Below, in pieces: positions 1 through 8,097 of a DNA stretch of 47,650 nucleotides (positions are counted from its first letter, which is position 1; each line of letters starts with the position of its first letter). Position numbers and translations under genes: made by a program. The notes beneath the pieces were generated by a model. That model was not told where the DNA came from, did not search any database, and saw nothing but the letters and a program-made list of their open reading frames with translations. Source of the DNA: Stappia sp. WLB 29 (GTDB lineage: Bacteria > Pseudomonadota > Alphaproteobacteria > Rhizobiales > Stappiaceae). The stretch covers positions 471,231 through 518,880 of the forward strand of contig NZ_JALBGD010000003.1 in assembly GCF_023507705.1 (NCBI RefSeq), given 5' to 3'.

Positions 1-328
1 CGGCGGAAAAGCCGCCGCAGGCGATGACCGAGGCCATGGCGAGGCCCCCGCGCATGCGCGCCGTCGCATGGTTGGCGACCGCATAGAGCCCGTTGGCGAC
101 GCCGGAGCGGGCGAGCACGTTGCCCATGAAGATGAACAGCGGCACCACGGAGAGCGAATAGGCGAGGCCCGCATCGAAGACCAGCGTGCCGGTCATGGCG
201 AGGCTGGCGTCGAGCCCGCGCATCCAGGCGAAGCCGGCGATGCCGACCAGCGCCATGGCGAAGGCCACCGGCATCTTCAGGAAGATGAGGACAAGCAGGA
301 CGGCGAAGCCGATGAGCGATTCCGTCAT
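1..328 (-). CDS. dctM: TRAP transporter large permease DctM, partial (N-terminal 109 residues)
   Basis: The gene runs off the left edge, so only the N-terminus is present. It reads MTESLIGFAVLLVLIFLKMP and continues with strongly hydrophobic segments and the stretch VPLFIFMGNVLARSG, which fits the 12-TM DctM subunit that carries substrate through the membrane in TRAP transporters. The ATG overlaps the stop of the upstream small permease gene (ATGA), so the two are translationally coupled. The operon order dctP-dctQ-dctM is the classic one. The substrate cannot be read from this part. The family assignment is confident; the gene is incomplete only because the window ends. Confidence 0.9.
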   Translation of the reverse strand, partial: MTESLIGFAVLLVLIFLKMPVAFAMALVGIAGFAWMRGLDASLAMTGTLVFDAGLAYSLSVVPLFIFMGNVLARSGVANGLYAVANHATARMRGGLAMASVIACGGFSA

Positions 329-843
329 GAGGGATCCCGTCGCGAGGCGTCCGGGCGAAGCGCCCGCAGGGCGGCGGCAAGGCAGGCGAGCGCGCAGGCG
401 GCCGCGGCAAGGAAGGCGACCGGCGCCAGCGGCAGGGACAGCGAATCGCTGACCGCGCCGTCCTGAGCGAGCCGCTGTCCGTGCAGGAACAGCCGCCAGG
501 AAAAGACCGCAAGGACCAGGGCCACCAGCAGACCGGTGACCGGCCGCACGGCGCGGGTGATGCGCCCGCCCGCGACCATGTCCATGAGGTCGACCTCGAC
601 ATGCTCGCCGCGGCCCGTGGTCACCGGCAGGGCGAGGAAGACGAGGGAGGCGAGGAAGATCTCGGTCAGCTCGTAGGCGCCGGCGAGAGGTGCGTTGAAC
701 CAGTAGCGGGCGACCACGTCGATGCAGGTGACGAGGGTCAGAGCGAGAAGCAGCGCGCCGGAGGCCACCGAGAGCAGCGTCTCCAGAGCATGAGCGAAGG
801 GCCGGCGCGGCGGCCGGCCCTCCTTGTCTGCGGTTTGCGTCAT
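325..843 (-). CDS. dctQ: TRAP transporter small permease DctQ
   Basis: This 172-residue protein has four hydrophobic segments (roughly residues 19-42, 56-75, 94-115 and 138-160) and the LVTCIDVVARYWFNAPLAGAYE-like region typical of the DctQ small permease. DctQ pairs with DctM in the inner membrane and helps couple substrate movement to a sodium or proton gradient. It lies 20 bp downstream of the binding-protein gene and overlaps dctM by 4 bp, so all three form one transcription unit. Length is normal for the family. Confidence 0.9.
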   Translation of the reverse strand: MTQTADKEGRPPRRPFAHALETLLSVASGALLLALTLVTCIDVVARYWFNAPLAGAYELTEIFLASLVFLALPVTTGRGEHVEVDLMDMVAGGRITRAVRPVTGLLVALVLAVFSWRLFLHGQRLAQDGAVSDSLSLPLAPVAFLAAAACALACLAAALRALRPDASRRDPS

Positions 844-863
844 GGCCCTTGCGTCCTGCCGGC

Positions 864-1898
864 TCAGAAGGAGACGCCGGTCTCGGCGCGCAGCTCGGCC
901 AAGGCGGCGGCGCCGTCGAAGCCCTGCGCCTCGACCGCTTCGGCCCAGGCGGCCTCGTGCTTTGCCGCATGCTCACGGATGGCGGCGAGGACCGCCTCGT
1001 TCGCCTCGTACACCTCGATCTTGGTCCCGGCGACGAGTTCCGCGCCGCCGGCATCGGCCGCATCCCACACTGCGCCGGCCTTTTCGGCGAAGGCGGCACC
1101 GGACAGCTGCTCGATGGCGGCATTGTCGGCGTCGGAGATCTCGTCCCACTTGGCCTGGTTCATGACCAGGAACCAGGAGGTGTTGTAGATGCCGCCGGGA
1201 ACCTTGAGCGTATAGGAAAGGTGGTCGGCAAGGCGGAAGGCCTTCAGCGCCTCCATCGGGAAGGTGACGCCGTCGATGACGCCGCGCGACAGCTTCTCGT
1301 AGACCTCGCCCGGACCCATGAACTGGGTGACGACGCCGAGATCCTGCATCAGGTCGGCGATGTAGCCGCCCGGCGTGCGCAGCTTGAGGCCGGCGAAGTC
1401 CTCCGGCTTTTCGATCTTGCGCTGGTTGTTGTGGACCATGCCGGGGCCGTGGGCGAAGACGGAGAGCAGCTTGACGCCCTCGTGCTCGCCGGCTGCGTCC
1501 AGCGTGCCCGCATAGACCTTCCAATAGGCCTTGGAGACGGTGACCGCATCGTCGCCGAGGAAGGAGAACTGGCCGATGCGCGAGCGCAGGAACCGGTCGT
1601 CCTGGGTGAAGGAGTGCAGGCCGTAGGTGATGTCGGCGACGCCGTCGCGGGCCATGTCGTAATGGGCCGGCGGGGCACCGAGCGGCTTCGCCAGCACGCG
1701 CACCTTGACCCGGCCTTCCGTCGCCTTCTCGACCTCTTCGGCCCAGGGCTTCATGGCGTTCTCGACCAGCGGATGCTTGGGCGGCAGCCAGGACGACATG
1801 ACCAGGGTGGTGTCGGCGCGGGCACCGGCAAGGCCGGCAAGGAGCCCGCAAGCGAGCGCGGCAAGGCCGAACCCGGCGGATTTCACCGTGAAGCGCAT
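864..1898 (-). CDS. dctP: TRAP transporter substrate-binding protein DctP
   Basis: This 344-residue periplasmic binding protein begins with a Sec signal peptide (hydrophobic core about residues 9-25, cleavage near ARA-DT at 26-28). The mature part contains DctP-family features: SSWLPPKHP near the start, LKLRTPGG around residue 177 (the conserved Arg that usually binds a substrate carboxylate) and FPMEALKAF. It captures a small organic acid and delivers it to the DctQM permease encoded just downstream. A strong Shine-Dalgarno (GGGAGGAAACA) precedes the ATG. The substrate is unknown; the family also takes up keto acids and sulfonates. An inverted repeat lies about 55 bp upstream. Confidence 0.92.
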   Translation of the reverse strand: MRFTVKSAGFGLAALACGLLAGLAGARADTTLVMSSWLPPKHPLVENAMKPWAEEVEKATEGRVKVRVLAKPLGAPPAHYDMARDGVADITYGLHSFTQDDRFLRSRIGQFSFLGDDAVTVSKAYWKVYAGTLDAAGEHEGVKLLSVFAHGPGMVHNNQRKIEKPEDFAGLKLRTPGGYIADLMQDLGVVTQFMGPGEVYEKLSRGVIDGVTFPMEALKAFRLADHLSYTLKVPGGIYNTSWFLVMNQAKWDEISDADNAAIEQLSGAAFAEKAGAVWDAADAGGAELVAGTKIEVYEANEAVLAAIREHAAKHEAAWAEAVEAQGFDGAAALAELRAETGVSF

Positions 1899-1952
1899 TG
1901 TTTCCTCCCATGTTCCGGCCGAGGGACCCTGCCGTTGCCGGATATTAGTTTC

Positions 1953-1962
1953 AGTTGCAACT
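1953..1962. promoter_or_regulatory. Perfect palindrome upstream of dctP
   Basis: AGTTGCAACT is a perfect 10-bp inverted repeat 55-64 bp upstream of the dctP start codon, a position suited to an operator controlling the TRAP operon. It differs from the TGACC-N2-GGTCA operators near the neighbouring tetR gene, so another regulator is likely if it is functional. A 10-bp palindrome can occur by chance. Confidence 0.35.
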
Positions 1963-2068
1963 TTTCAGGAAACGGTCGCGACGTCAAGACGGTTGCCGGA
2001 GGCGGCGAGGGGAGCGGAAAGGTGCGGGCAGGTCAGCGTGTTGCGCCGGCGTGGGGCGAGCGCGGCGC

Positions 2069-2689
2069 CTATGCGCCGGGCGGCGGGAGGGCGGTGGACA
2101 GCCAGCGGGAGACGAGCCGGTCGAAGAGGGCGGCCTGCTCCTCGGCCTGCGGAATGGCGCCGATGCTGAAGCCGACGATCATATGGTAGAAAAAGGCCAG
2201 TATCCCCTGTGCCAGAAGGACGGGTTCGGCACCGGCGGCAAGGCGGCCTGAGGCCTGCAGCAAGGCGACCGCCTCGATGACGGTCTCCTCCAGCCGGTAG
2301 CAGACCTCGAGGAACTGGCGGGTCCAAGGGGCGTCTTTGAGCGTCGACTGGACGAGATAGAGGCGGGCGAATTCCGGATCGGCGCGATAGAGCGCCAGCC
2401 AGGGATGCAAGAGATCGGCGAGGAAGGCGGCCGGATCTCCGGACGGTCCGCTGTCGATCTTCGCGCGCATCGCCTCGGCGAGCGCATCGAGGCTGCCGAT
2501 CCGCACCGCGATCAGCAGGTTGGTCTTGTCGTTGAAATGCGCGAAGACGGTCGCCTTGGCAACGCCGGCGCGCTCGGCCACCGCATCGACGCTCGTCTCC
2601 TCGTAGCCGTGCGTATCGAAGAGGTCGCGCGCCGCGACAAGGATCTTGTCGCGGGTCTCGCGGGTGCGTTTCTGCGGGCGTCCGACCAT
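2069..2689 (-). CDS. TetR/AcrR family transcriptional regulator
   Basis: This 206-residue protein has an N-terminal TetR helix-turn-helix at about residues 10-57 (TRDKILVAARDLFDTHGYEE, then AVAERAGVAKATVFAHFNDK), followed by an all-helical ligand-binding and dimerisation domain. It is divergent from the flavodoxin-fold oxidoreductase gene. The intergenic space holds two copies of TGACC-N2-GGTCA placed over a promoter, so it very likely represses that gene and perhaps itself until a ligand binds. The gene is also co-directional with the TRAP operon, 170 bp upstream of dctP. The ligand is unknown, possibly a quinone or electrophile given the target. Confidence 0.88.
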   Translation of the reverse strand: MVGRPQKRTRETRDKILVAARDLFDTHGYEETSVDAVAERAGVAKATVFAHFNDKTNLLIAVRIGSLDALAEAMRAKIDSGPSGDPAAFLADLLHPWLALYRADPEFARLYLVQSTLKDAPWTRQFLEVCYRLEETVIEAVALLQASGRLAAGAEPVLLAQGILAFFYHMIVGFSIGAIPQAEEQAALFDRLVSRWLSTALPPPGA

Positions 2690-2762
2690 TCCAGTCCTTT
2701 CTCTCGCGGCTCTCTTTCGAGACGGTTTTGCGCTGCCTGCGAGGGCCGCGTGAATTTATTTA

Positions 2763-2807
2763 TTGACCATGGTCAAAAAATGGGGTATCAAAAAATGACC
2801 GCGGTCA
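2763..2807 (+). promoter_or_regulatory. Promoter with two TetR-type operators for the oxidoreductase gene
   Basis: A sigma-70-like promoter, TTGACC (2763-2768), 17-bp spacer, TATCAA (2786-2791), points at the oxidoreductase gene. Two perfect palindromes of the form TGACC-N2-GGTCA lie on it: TGACCATGGTCA at 2764-2775 covers the -35 element and TGACCGCGGTCA at 2796-2807 covers the expected start point. Their centres are 32 bp apart, about three helical turns, so two dimers would bind the same DNA face. The link to the divergent TetR protein is inference from position. Confidence 0.7.
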
Positions 2808-2843
2808 ATTATGCATGGATACACGCGAAACCGGAGAGAGACA

Positions 2844-3422
2844 ATGCCGAAACGCATTCTGGTTCTGGATGGACATCCCGGCCCCGACAGCCTGTGCGGC
2901 GCGCTGGCCGTCTCCTATGTGCAGGGCGCCGCCGGCGCCGGGCACGACGTCACGCTGCTGCGCCTGTCCGACATGACGTTCGATCCCGACATGGGGGCGG
3001 GCTACGAGCCGAAAAAGGTGCTGGAGCCGTGCCTGGCCGAGGTGCAGGACAAGATTGCCTGGTGCGAGCACCTGGTCATCGTCCATCCGATGTGGTGGGG
3101 TTTGATGCCGGCCAAGCTGAAGGGGTTGATCGACCGGGTGCTGCTGCCGGGCTTCGCTTTCAGCTACAAGTCCGGCCAGATGCTGCCGGAAAAGCTGCTG
3201 CAGGGACGGACTGCGGAAGTGCTGGTAACCGCGGATTCGCCCCGCTGGTATCTCTACCTGATCGAGCGGGTGCCGGGATACCGGGCGATGAAATCGCAGA
3301 TCCTCGGGCTTTGCGGCTTCAGGGGCATCCGCTTCCGCACCTTCGCGCCGGTACAGGGCTCGGACGAGACAAAGCGCAAGGGCTGGATCGAGGCGGCGGG
3401 ACGCTACGGCGCGGCTGCCTGA
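2844..3422 (+). CDS. NAD(P)H-dependent oxidoreductase, flavodoxin-2 fold
   Basis: This 192-residue protein starts MPKRILVLDGHPGPDSLCGA, the phosphate-binding loop of the flavodoxin-2 (NQO1/YabF/MdaB-like) family. It also has HPMWWGLMPAKLKGLIDRV around residues 82-102, the conserved segment that packs against the flavin isoalloxazine. Such enzymes reduce quinones or other electrophiles with NAD(P)H in the cytoplasm. The start was chosen at the ATG after GGAGAG, not at an ATG 33 bp upstream that lacks a ribosome site. It is divergent from a TetR gene and its promoter carries two matched operators, suggesting induction by a toxic substrate. Confidence 0.87.
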   Translation: MPKRILVLDGHPGPDSLCGALAVSYVQGAAGAGHDVTLLRLSDMTFDPDMGAGYEPKKVLEPCLAEVQDKIAWCEHLVIVHPMWWGLMPAKLKGLIDRVLLPGFAFSYKSGQMLPEKLLQGRTAEVLVTADSPRWYLYLIERVPGYRAMKSQILGLCGFRGIRFRTFAPVQGSDETKRKGWIEAAGRYGAAA

Positions 3423-3443
3423 GCATTCGCGCGGGCGCGCGCT

Positions 3444-3965
3444 TCAGAACCGCTCCTCGGAGAACCAGCCGAAGACCGTGAGGTCGAGCGTCGTCTGGGC
3501 GACGCGTTCGCGGCTGGTCATCAGGATCTGGCCGCCGCGGCGCTGGTAGAAGCGGACCGCCTCGTCATTGTCCTTGAGCACGCGGATGGCAAGGCCATCG
3601 AGGCGGGCGCGGGCCAGGGCCGCGCGGGTTGCGGTGAAGAGCTCGCTGCCGAAGCCGAGGCCCTGGTGATCGGGCCGGATATAGAGCTCGTAGATCTCGC
3701 CCTCGAAGGGCAGTTCGCGCATGCGGCTGCGGCCCCAGGTGGCATAGCCGGCGGGAATGCCGGCGACTTCGAGGATCTGGATCTGGACGCCGCGCGACAG
3801 GGCGGTGCGCCACCATTTCGGACCCCTGCGGGAAATCATCCGCTCGAGCTCCAGGCCGTCGATGATACCCCGATAGGTCGCTCGCCAGGCATCCTCGTGG
3901 ATGGTGGCGAGCGCTTCGGCATCGTCGTGGAGCGCAGGGCGCAGGGCTGTCAGGCCGATACTCAT
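3444..3965 (-). CDS. GNAT family N-acetyltransferase
   Basis: This 173-residue protein shows the GNAT fold: LRPALHDDAEALATIHEDAW at the N-terminus, a central strand ending in IYELYIRPDHQG, the acetyl-CoA pyrophosphate loop HQGLGFGSELF at about residues 105-115 (Q-x-x-G-x-G type), and the C-terminal NDEAVRFYQRRGG segment. It transfers acetyl from acetyl-CoA to an unidentified amine. The ATG at MSIGLTALRP was preferred to one 33 bp upstream because conserved sequence starts there. It ends only 22 bp from the converging oxidoreductase gene. Confidence 0.82.
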   Translation of the reverse strand: MSIGLTALRPALHDDAEALATIHEDAWRATYRGIIDGLELERMISRRGPKWWRTALSRGVQIQILEVAGIPAGYATWGRSRMRELPFEGEIYELYIRPDHQGLGFGSELFTATRAALARARLDGLAIRVLKDNDEAVRFYQRRGGQILMTSRERVAQTTLDLTVFGWFSEERF

Positions 3966-4081
3966 GGAACCATGATAGCGCCCTTCGCCGGCCGACAAAA
4001 GCCGTTGCGCATGCCCTGATCAAAGGCCGTCGCCGACAAGGTGGAAAAAGCGGAGAAACGGGGGGCACATGCTGCAGAAAC

Positions 4082-4111
4082 GGAAAAGGGCCGGCATTGG
4101 AGCCGGCCCTT
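4082..4111 (-). terminator. Rho-independent terminator on the minus strand, not explained by a known gene
   Basis: AAGGGCCGGC (4086-4095), loop ATTGGA, GCCGGCCCTT (4102-4111) form a perfect 10-bp stem. Read on the minus strand it is followed by TTTTCC. No minus-strand gene lies between it and the divergent gene to the right, so it could end a small RNA read leftward from about 4205. Confidence 0.5.
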
Positions 4112-4205
4112 CCGGTTGCAATCTCGGCCCTTGCGGGCCGGGGAACGCCTGAGACAAAACCCCGGGGGGCTGGGGGGCTGTTGCGTACCGAAGCCTTGTC
4201 GTCAG
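4086..4205 (-). ncRNA. Candidate small RNA ending at the 4082-4111 terminator
   Basis: On the minus strand a possible promoter, TTGGCC, 17-bp spacer, TGCATA, lies around 4201-4240. It is followed by about 110 nt that include two C-rich runs (complementary to Shine-Dalgarno sequences), the stem CGGCCC/GGGCCG and then the strong terminator. The argument is positional: a minus-strand terminator sits inside a divergent spacer with nothing to terminate. No RNA family was recognised. Confidence 0.22.
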
Positions 4206-4500
4206 TCCCTTATGCAACGATGCCAATCTCGCCGGCCAAGATGGCACCGTCTGGGCTGCAATGGGGCGAAACTATGAAATCGACACCAGGTGCAAAAAGC
4301 CCCCGAGGGCGAGCGCGAACTTTCCGGAAGTGTCATTTCTGCCAAGGGTTTGTCGCATCGATGCACGGCGCGGATATCGGGCGATGCCGGGGGGCGCCGG
4401 CCGCTGCCGGACTGGCCGGGACTTGCCAAAGGCGGATAGGGGAGCCCATCATGACGGCTGGATGACAGGCTGATCATTGGGCGGCGAGGCAGAAGGCGCG

Positions 4501-4911
4501 ATGAGCGAATTCGATGAAGAGGCATCCAGGCCAGGTGCGGAGCCGGCGGCAATCTCCGGCTTCGCGCCTGCCCGCAGTCCGGTCGCTACATCGGCCGCCC
4601 CTCCGGCCCCGGCGCTGGTCTCCTTCCACCGGCGCGAACTCGACCTGATCCTGCGGGTCTACGGCCACCGGGTGGCCTCGGGCGAATGGCGCGACTACGC
4701 CATCGATCATCTGAAGGACCGGGCGGTGTTCTCGATCTTCCGTCGCAGCTCGGAAATGCCGCTGTTCCGGATCGAGAAGGTGCCGCGCAATGCCAAGCGG
4801 CAGGGCGCCTATGCGGTCGTCGGCACCGGCGGGGTGATCCTCAAGCGCGGCGGCGATCTCGCCCAGGTGCTCAAGGTCTTCGAGAAGAAGCGCCACCTCA
4901 GCCTGGTGTGA
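4501..4911 (+). CDS. DUF2794 domain-containing protein
   Basis: This is a 136-residue cytoplasmic protein of unknown function. Its first ~40 residues are Ala/Pro-rich and look disordered. The rest (VSFHRRELDLILRVYGHRVA through KVFEKKRHLSLV) matches my memory of DUF2794, a small family found mainly in alphaproteobacteria. The ATG at 4501 is preferred over a TTG 24 bp upstream because GAAGGCG precedes it. It stands alone, with a hairpin just downstream. No enzymatic motif is visible. Confidence 0.8.
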   Translation: MSEFDEEASRPGAEPAAISGFAPARSPVATSAAPPAPALVSFHRRELDLILRVYGHRVASGEWRDYAIDHLKDRAVFSIFRRSSEMPLFRIEKVPRNAKRQGAYAVVGTGGVILKRGGDLAQVLKVFEKKRHLSLV

Positions 4912-4921
4912 CCCGGCGAGG

Positions 4922-4953
4922 AAAAGGCGGAGGCCGGACAGGCCAGCCTCCGC
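4922..4953 (-). terminator. Terminator of the subtilisin autotransporter gene
   Basis: GCGGAGGC (4927-4934) pairs with GCCTCCGC (4946-4953). On the minus strand the stem is followed by CTTTTCC. It lies about 45 bp past the autotransporter stop codon and may also slow transcription from the converging DUF2794 gene. Confidence 0.65.
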
Positions 4954-4995
4954 AAGGGGGTGCCGCAGGGATTGCGAGCACGGAACCGTGAAACG

Positions 4996-7056
4996 TCAGA
5001 ACTTGTAGGACATGCGCGCGGCGAGGGCGTGCGAGCGGGCGCGTGCCCGGTACTCGCCCGCATAGGTGAGGGTGCCGGACAGGCCGCTGGTCGTGGAGTT
5101 GACCTCGACGCCGGCCGACAGGCGGGCGATGTCGCGGCCGACGCCGTTGCCGGTGGCGGCGACCGGAGCCCCCAGCATGGTGGCGCTGCGGCGGTCGCCG
5201 AGCGAGCCGATGGCCCGCGCATAGGCCACATCCACCACCGGAGCGAGGGTCGCGGCGGTGCCGAGCGCCATGGCGGGTGCGGCGACGCGCACGCCCGCGC
5301 CGGCATCGAACTGGCTGGCATTGGCGGACGGGGCGGCGAGCGAGAAGACGCCGGCGCCGGTCTCTGTCGAGCTGCCCAGCCACTGGTGCACGAGGCGCGC
5401 CTGCACATAGGGCTGCACGGTTGCGCCGACCGTCTCGAACGTCATGCCGATGCGGGCATTCGACCAGGCGCCGACATCGATGGCGTTGCTCGAGCCGGTG
5501 AAGGCGACGGCACCGCCGGCGCCGGCGATGGAATTGCGCGTGCGGCTCGTCTCGAAGCGGGTCAGGCCGCCGGCCGCGTCGGCGAAAAAGCCGCCGGCCG
5601 AGTAGCTGCCATAGGCAACCGCGTGCAGGCCGGTAGCCCGTGCCGTGTTGCCGCCGCCCTGGCTGTTGCCGGAGGTGAAGCCGATGCCGACACCGCCGCC
5701 GATGCCGTCGGCGAGCGTGACGTCGATACCGGTGAGCATGCCGCCGGTGCGGCTGATGCTGCCGGGCGAGCCGGCGCTGGCCGAGATACTGGAGAAGCTG
5801 CCGAGCATCGAGCCCCACAGCCGGTAGCGGGCGGCTTCGCCGGGAGCCGCGCCATGGCTCGACAGGCTGACGGTGCCGGGCATGGCGTTGCCCGATCCGT
5901 GCGCGGCGGCGAGGTTCGAGATGGTTCCGGCGATCTGCGACAGGGTCGAGGCCTGGGCCGTCTGCGACTGGCTGAACACCGAGGCGGTGCTGCCCTCGCG
6001 GGTGGCGGTCAGGTTGGCGAGGTCGAGAAGCCCCCAGCCGTATTCGCGGTCGATGCCCGGGTCGCCGACATCGCGCGAGGTTGCCAGCACCAGCTGGGCG
6101 AGATCGGTGGCCGCGGCATCGGGGAACATCTCGCGGGCAATGGCGAGCGCGGCCGTCACATGGGGAGCGGCCATCGAGGTGCCCGACATGTTGACGTAGC
6201 CGCCGGTGTTGGAGGTCGAATAGATGCCGTCCGCATCCTCGTCGTCGCCGCCGCCCGGCGCCGACAGGCACCATGTCATGGCAAGGCCGCAGCGGTTGGA
6301 ATAGTCGGCGAGCGTGCCGTCGCGCCCGACGGCCGCGACCGACAGCCAGTGGCCATGCAGCTCGGGGAAGATGTGCGGCAGGCCCGGCTCCAGCGCGACG
6401 CCGGGGAAGCCGTCATTGCCGTTGGCCCAGACCAGCACGGCGCCCTGGTCGACGACGCGGCGGAAGGTCGCCATCATCTCCGGACGCCGGGTCTCGAACA
6501 GGTTGCGCACCGTCTCCACGTCGGCGCCGGTCTCCGGCATCATCGGATCGGAGCCCCAGGAGTTGTTGAAGAACTCGATGCCGAGGTCGAGGCCGTAGGA
6601 GATCGCCGAGGCGGCGATGCTGTCGAGGCGGGTCTCGTCGATCTCGCCGTCCGGGCCGGACAGCTGCATCGAGGTCACCCGCGCGCCTGGCGCGACGCCG
6701 ACCATGCCGACGCCGTTGGCCAGCGCCGCGATGGTGCCGGCGACATGGGTGCCGTGGCCGACGGCGTCGCCGTCGGACGGGCCGAGCGTGTGGCCGCTGA
6801 AGGATTCCGGCGTGACGTTGGGCTCGAGGTCCGGATGGCCGGCGATGATGCCGCTGTCGACGACGCCGACCGTGACGCCGCGGCCGGTCCAGCCGCGCTC
6901 GTGGGCGATGCGGGCGCCGATCATGCCGAGGCCCCACTGGGCCGAGTATTCGTCCGCCAGGGCCGCCGTGTGGGGGGCGGCAAAGGCGAGGGGCAGGACC
7001 GACAGGCAGGTGGAGGCGCGGACAGCGCGGGCAAGTCTTCTGGCAACGCGGGACAT
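4996..7056 (-). CDS. S8 (subtilisin-like) serine protease autotransporter
   Basis: This 686-residue type V secreted protease has a Sec signal at residues 1-35 and a subtilisin domain at about 37-350. The catalytic triad is complete: Asp67 in VVDSG, His101 in GHGTHVAG and Ser294 in SGTSMAAPH; Asn214 in ANGN probably forms the oxyanion hole. A linker at ~360-410 leads to a ~270-residue autotransporter beta-barrel (from about 420) ending in SYKF, the terminal aromatic residue expected by the BAM machinery. The passenger holds little beyond the protease domain, so this is a compact member of the SphB1/AprE-like group. It is monocistronic, with its own terminator. Targets are unknown. Confidence 0.9.
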   Translation of the reverse strand: MSRVARRLARAVRASTCLSVLPLAFAAPHTAALADEYSAQWGLGMIGARIAHERGWTGRGVTVGVVDSGIIAGHPDLEPNVTPESFSGHTLGPSDGDAVGHGTHVAGTIAALANGVGMVGVAPGARVTSMQLSGPDGEIDETRLDSIAASAISYGLDLGIEFFNNSWGSDPMMPETGADVETVRNLFETRRPEMMATFRRVVDQGAVLVWANGNDGFPGVALEPGLPHIFPELHGHWLSVAAVGRDGTLADYSNRCGLAMTWCLSAPGGGDDEDADGIYSTSNTGGYVNMSGTSMAAPHVTAALAIAREMFPDAAATDLAQLVLATSRDVGDPGIDREYGWGLLDLANLTATREGSTASVFSQSQTAQASTLSQIAGTISNLAAAHGSGNAMPGTVSLSSHGAAPGEAARYRLWGSMLGSFSSISASAGSPGSISRTGGMLTGIDVTLADGIGGGVGIGFTSGNSQGGGNTARATGLHAVAYGSYSAGGFFADAAGGLTRFETSRTRNSIAGAGGAVAFTGSSNAIDVGAWSNARIGMTFETVGATVQPYVQARLVHQWLGSSTETGAGVFSLAAPSANASQFDAGAGVRVAAPAMALGTAATLAPVVDVAYARAIGSLGDRRSATMLGAPVAATGNGVGRDIARLSAGVEVNSTTSGLSGTLTYAGEYRARARSHALAARMSYKF

Positions 7057-7251
7057 GGGATCCGTTCGACCGTGAGGGGGAGTACAGAACGGGGCGAGAT
7101 AATCGTGAGGAGGCCGGTTCCGTCAATTGCCGGGCGCGTTGAAATATCGCGATTTTTGCGCCTGAAAGTCAGAAATGGACGCAGTGGCGCCGCGCCCGGA
7201 CGCTCTGCAAACCGGGGCCGGCCGAAGATTAAGCGCGAGGGCGCGCAAACG

Positions 7252-7277
7252 AAAAGGGCGCGGCTTGCGCCGCGCCC
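7252..7277 (-). terminator. Terminator of the Bax-inhibitor-1 gene
   Basis: GGGCGCGGC (7256-7264), tetraloop TTGC, GCCGCGCCC (7269-7277) give a perfect 9-bp stem. On the minus strand it is followed by TTTT, 35 bp past the stop codon of the BI-1 gene. Confidence 0.8.
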
Positions 7278-7311
7278 TCGTCGAACCGCTTGGAGCGTGT
7301 CGGGTCCGCGA

Positions 7312-8097
7312 TTACTCGCGGTTGCCGAACAGCTGCAGCAGCATCAGGAACAGGTTGATGAAGTCCAGGTACAGGCGCAGGGCGCCCATGATCGACTTCT
7401 TCTTCGCAACCTCGGAGCCGTCGCCCGCGTAGTACATTTCCTTGATCTGCTGGGTGTCGTAGGCGGTCAGGCCCGCGAAGACCAGCACGCCGATCACCGA
7501 GATGGCGAACTGCAGCGCCGAAGAGGCCAGGAAGAGGTTGACCAGCGAGGCGATGATGATGCCGATCAGGCCCATGAACAGGAACGAACCCCAGCCCGAC
7601 AGGTCCTTCTTGGTGGTGTAGCCGTAGAGGCTCAGCGCACCGAAGGAGGCCGCGGTGATGAAGAACACCCGCGCGATCGACCCGCCCGTATAGACGAGGA
7701 AGATCGAGGACAGCGACACGCCCATCAGCGCCGCATAGACCCAGAACGTGGTCTGCGCGGTGGAGGCGCTCATCGACTGGATGCGGAAGCTCAGAAAGAA
7801 CACCATGGCCAGCGGGGCGAGCATCACCACCCACTTCAGCGGGCTGCCGTAGAGAACGACGCCGAGCTGGGTCAGCAGGGTGCCGTTGCCGAGCGTGGCG
7901 GCCGCCTGGGCGGGATCCTGCGTGGTAGCGAAATAGGCCGTGGCCAGAGCCAGCACACCGGTGATGCCGAGGCCGAGGGCCATGTAGTTGTAGACGCCCA
8001 GCATGTAGGCGCGCAGGCCCTCATCATAGACGCCGGCCTGTGCTTGTGCGCCGGCCGCAGCGTACCTCATGTTGGAATTGCGGTCGAAGGTCGACAT
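7312..8097 (-). CDS. Bax inhibitor-1/YccA family membrane protein
   Basis: This 261-residue inner-membrane protein has about seven hydrophobic helices and the family pattern: MRYAAAGAQAQAGVYDEGLRAY at the soluble N-terminus, YNYMALGLGITG in TM1, VFAGLTAYDTQQIKEMYY near TM6 (the conserved Asp of the UPF0005 signature) and LRLYLDFINLFLMLLQLFG at the end. Bacterial members resemble YbhL/YccA; YccA restrains the FtsH protease, and other members conduct calcium in a pH-dependent way. The role here is unknown. It is a single gene with an AGAGGA ribosome site and its own terminator. Confidence 0.92.
   Translation of the reverse strand: MSTFDRNSNMRYAAAGAQAQAGVYDEGLRAYMLGVYNYMALGLGITGVLALATAYFATTQDPAQAAATLGNGTLLTQLGVVLYGSPLKWVVMLAPLAMVFFLSFRIQSMSASTAQTTFWVYAALMGVSLSSIFLVYTGGSIARVFFITAASFGALSLYGYTTKKDLSGWGSFLFMGLIGIIIASLVNLFLASSALQFAISVIGVLVFAGLTAYDTQQIKEMYYAGDGSEVAKKKSIMGALRLYLDFINLFLMLLQLFGNRE

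Larger units (their letters stand above)
3966..4500. other. Long divergent intergenic region with hairpins
   Basis: This 535-bp spacer lies between two divergent genes and contains no convincing reading frame. It holds a 10-bp perfect stem at 4086-4111, a second stem CGGCCC/GGGCCG at 4125-4140, a G-run zone at 4162-4180 and a weak stem followed by a T-run on the minus strand at 4294-4310. The promoter of the DUF2794 gene must lie in the right part, but I cannot place it. Confidence 0.5.
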
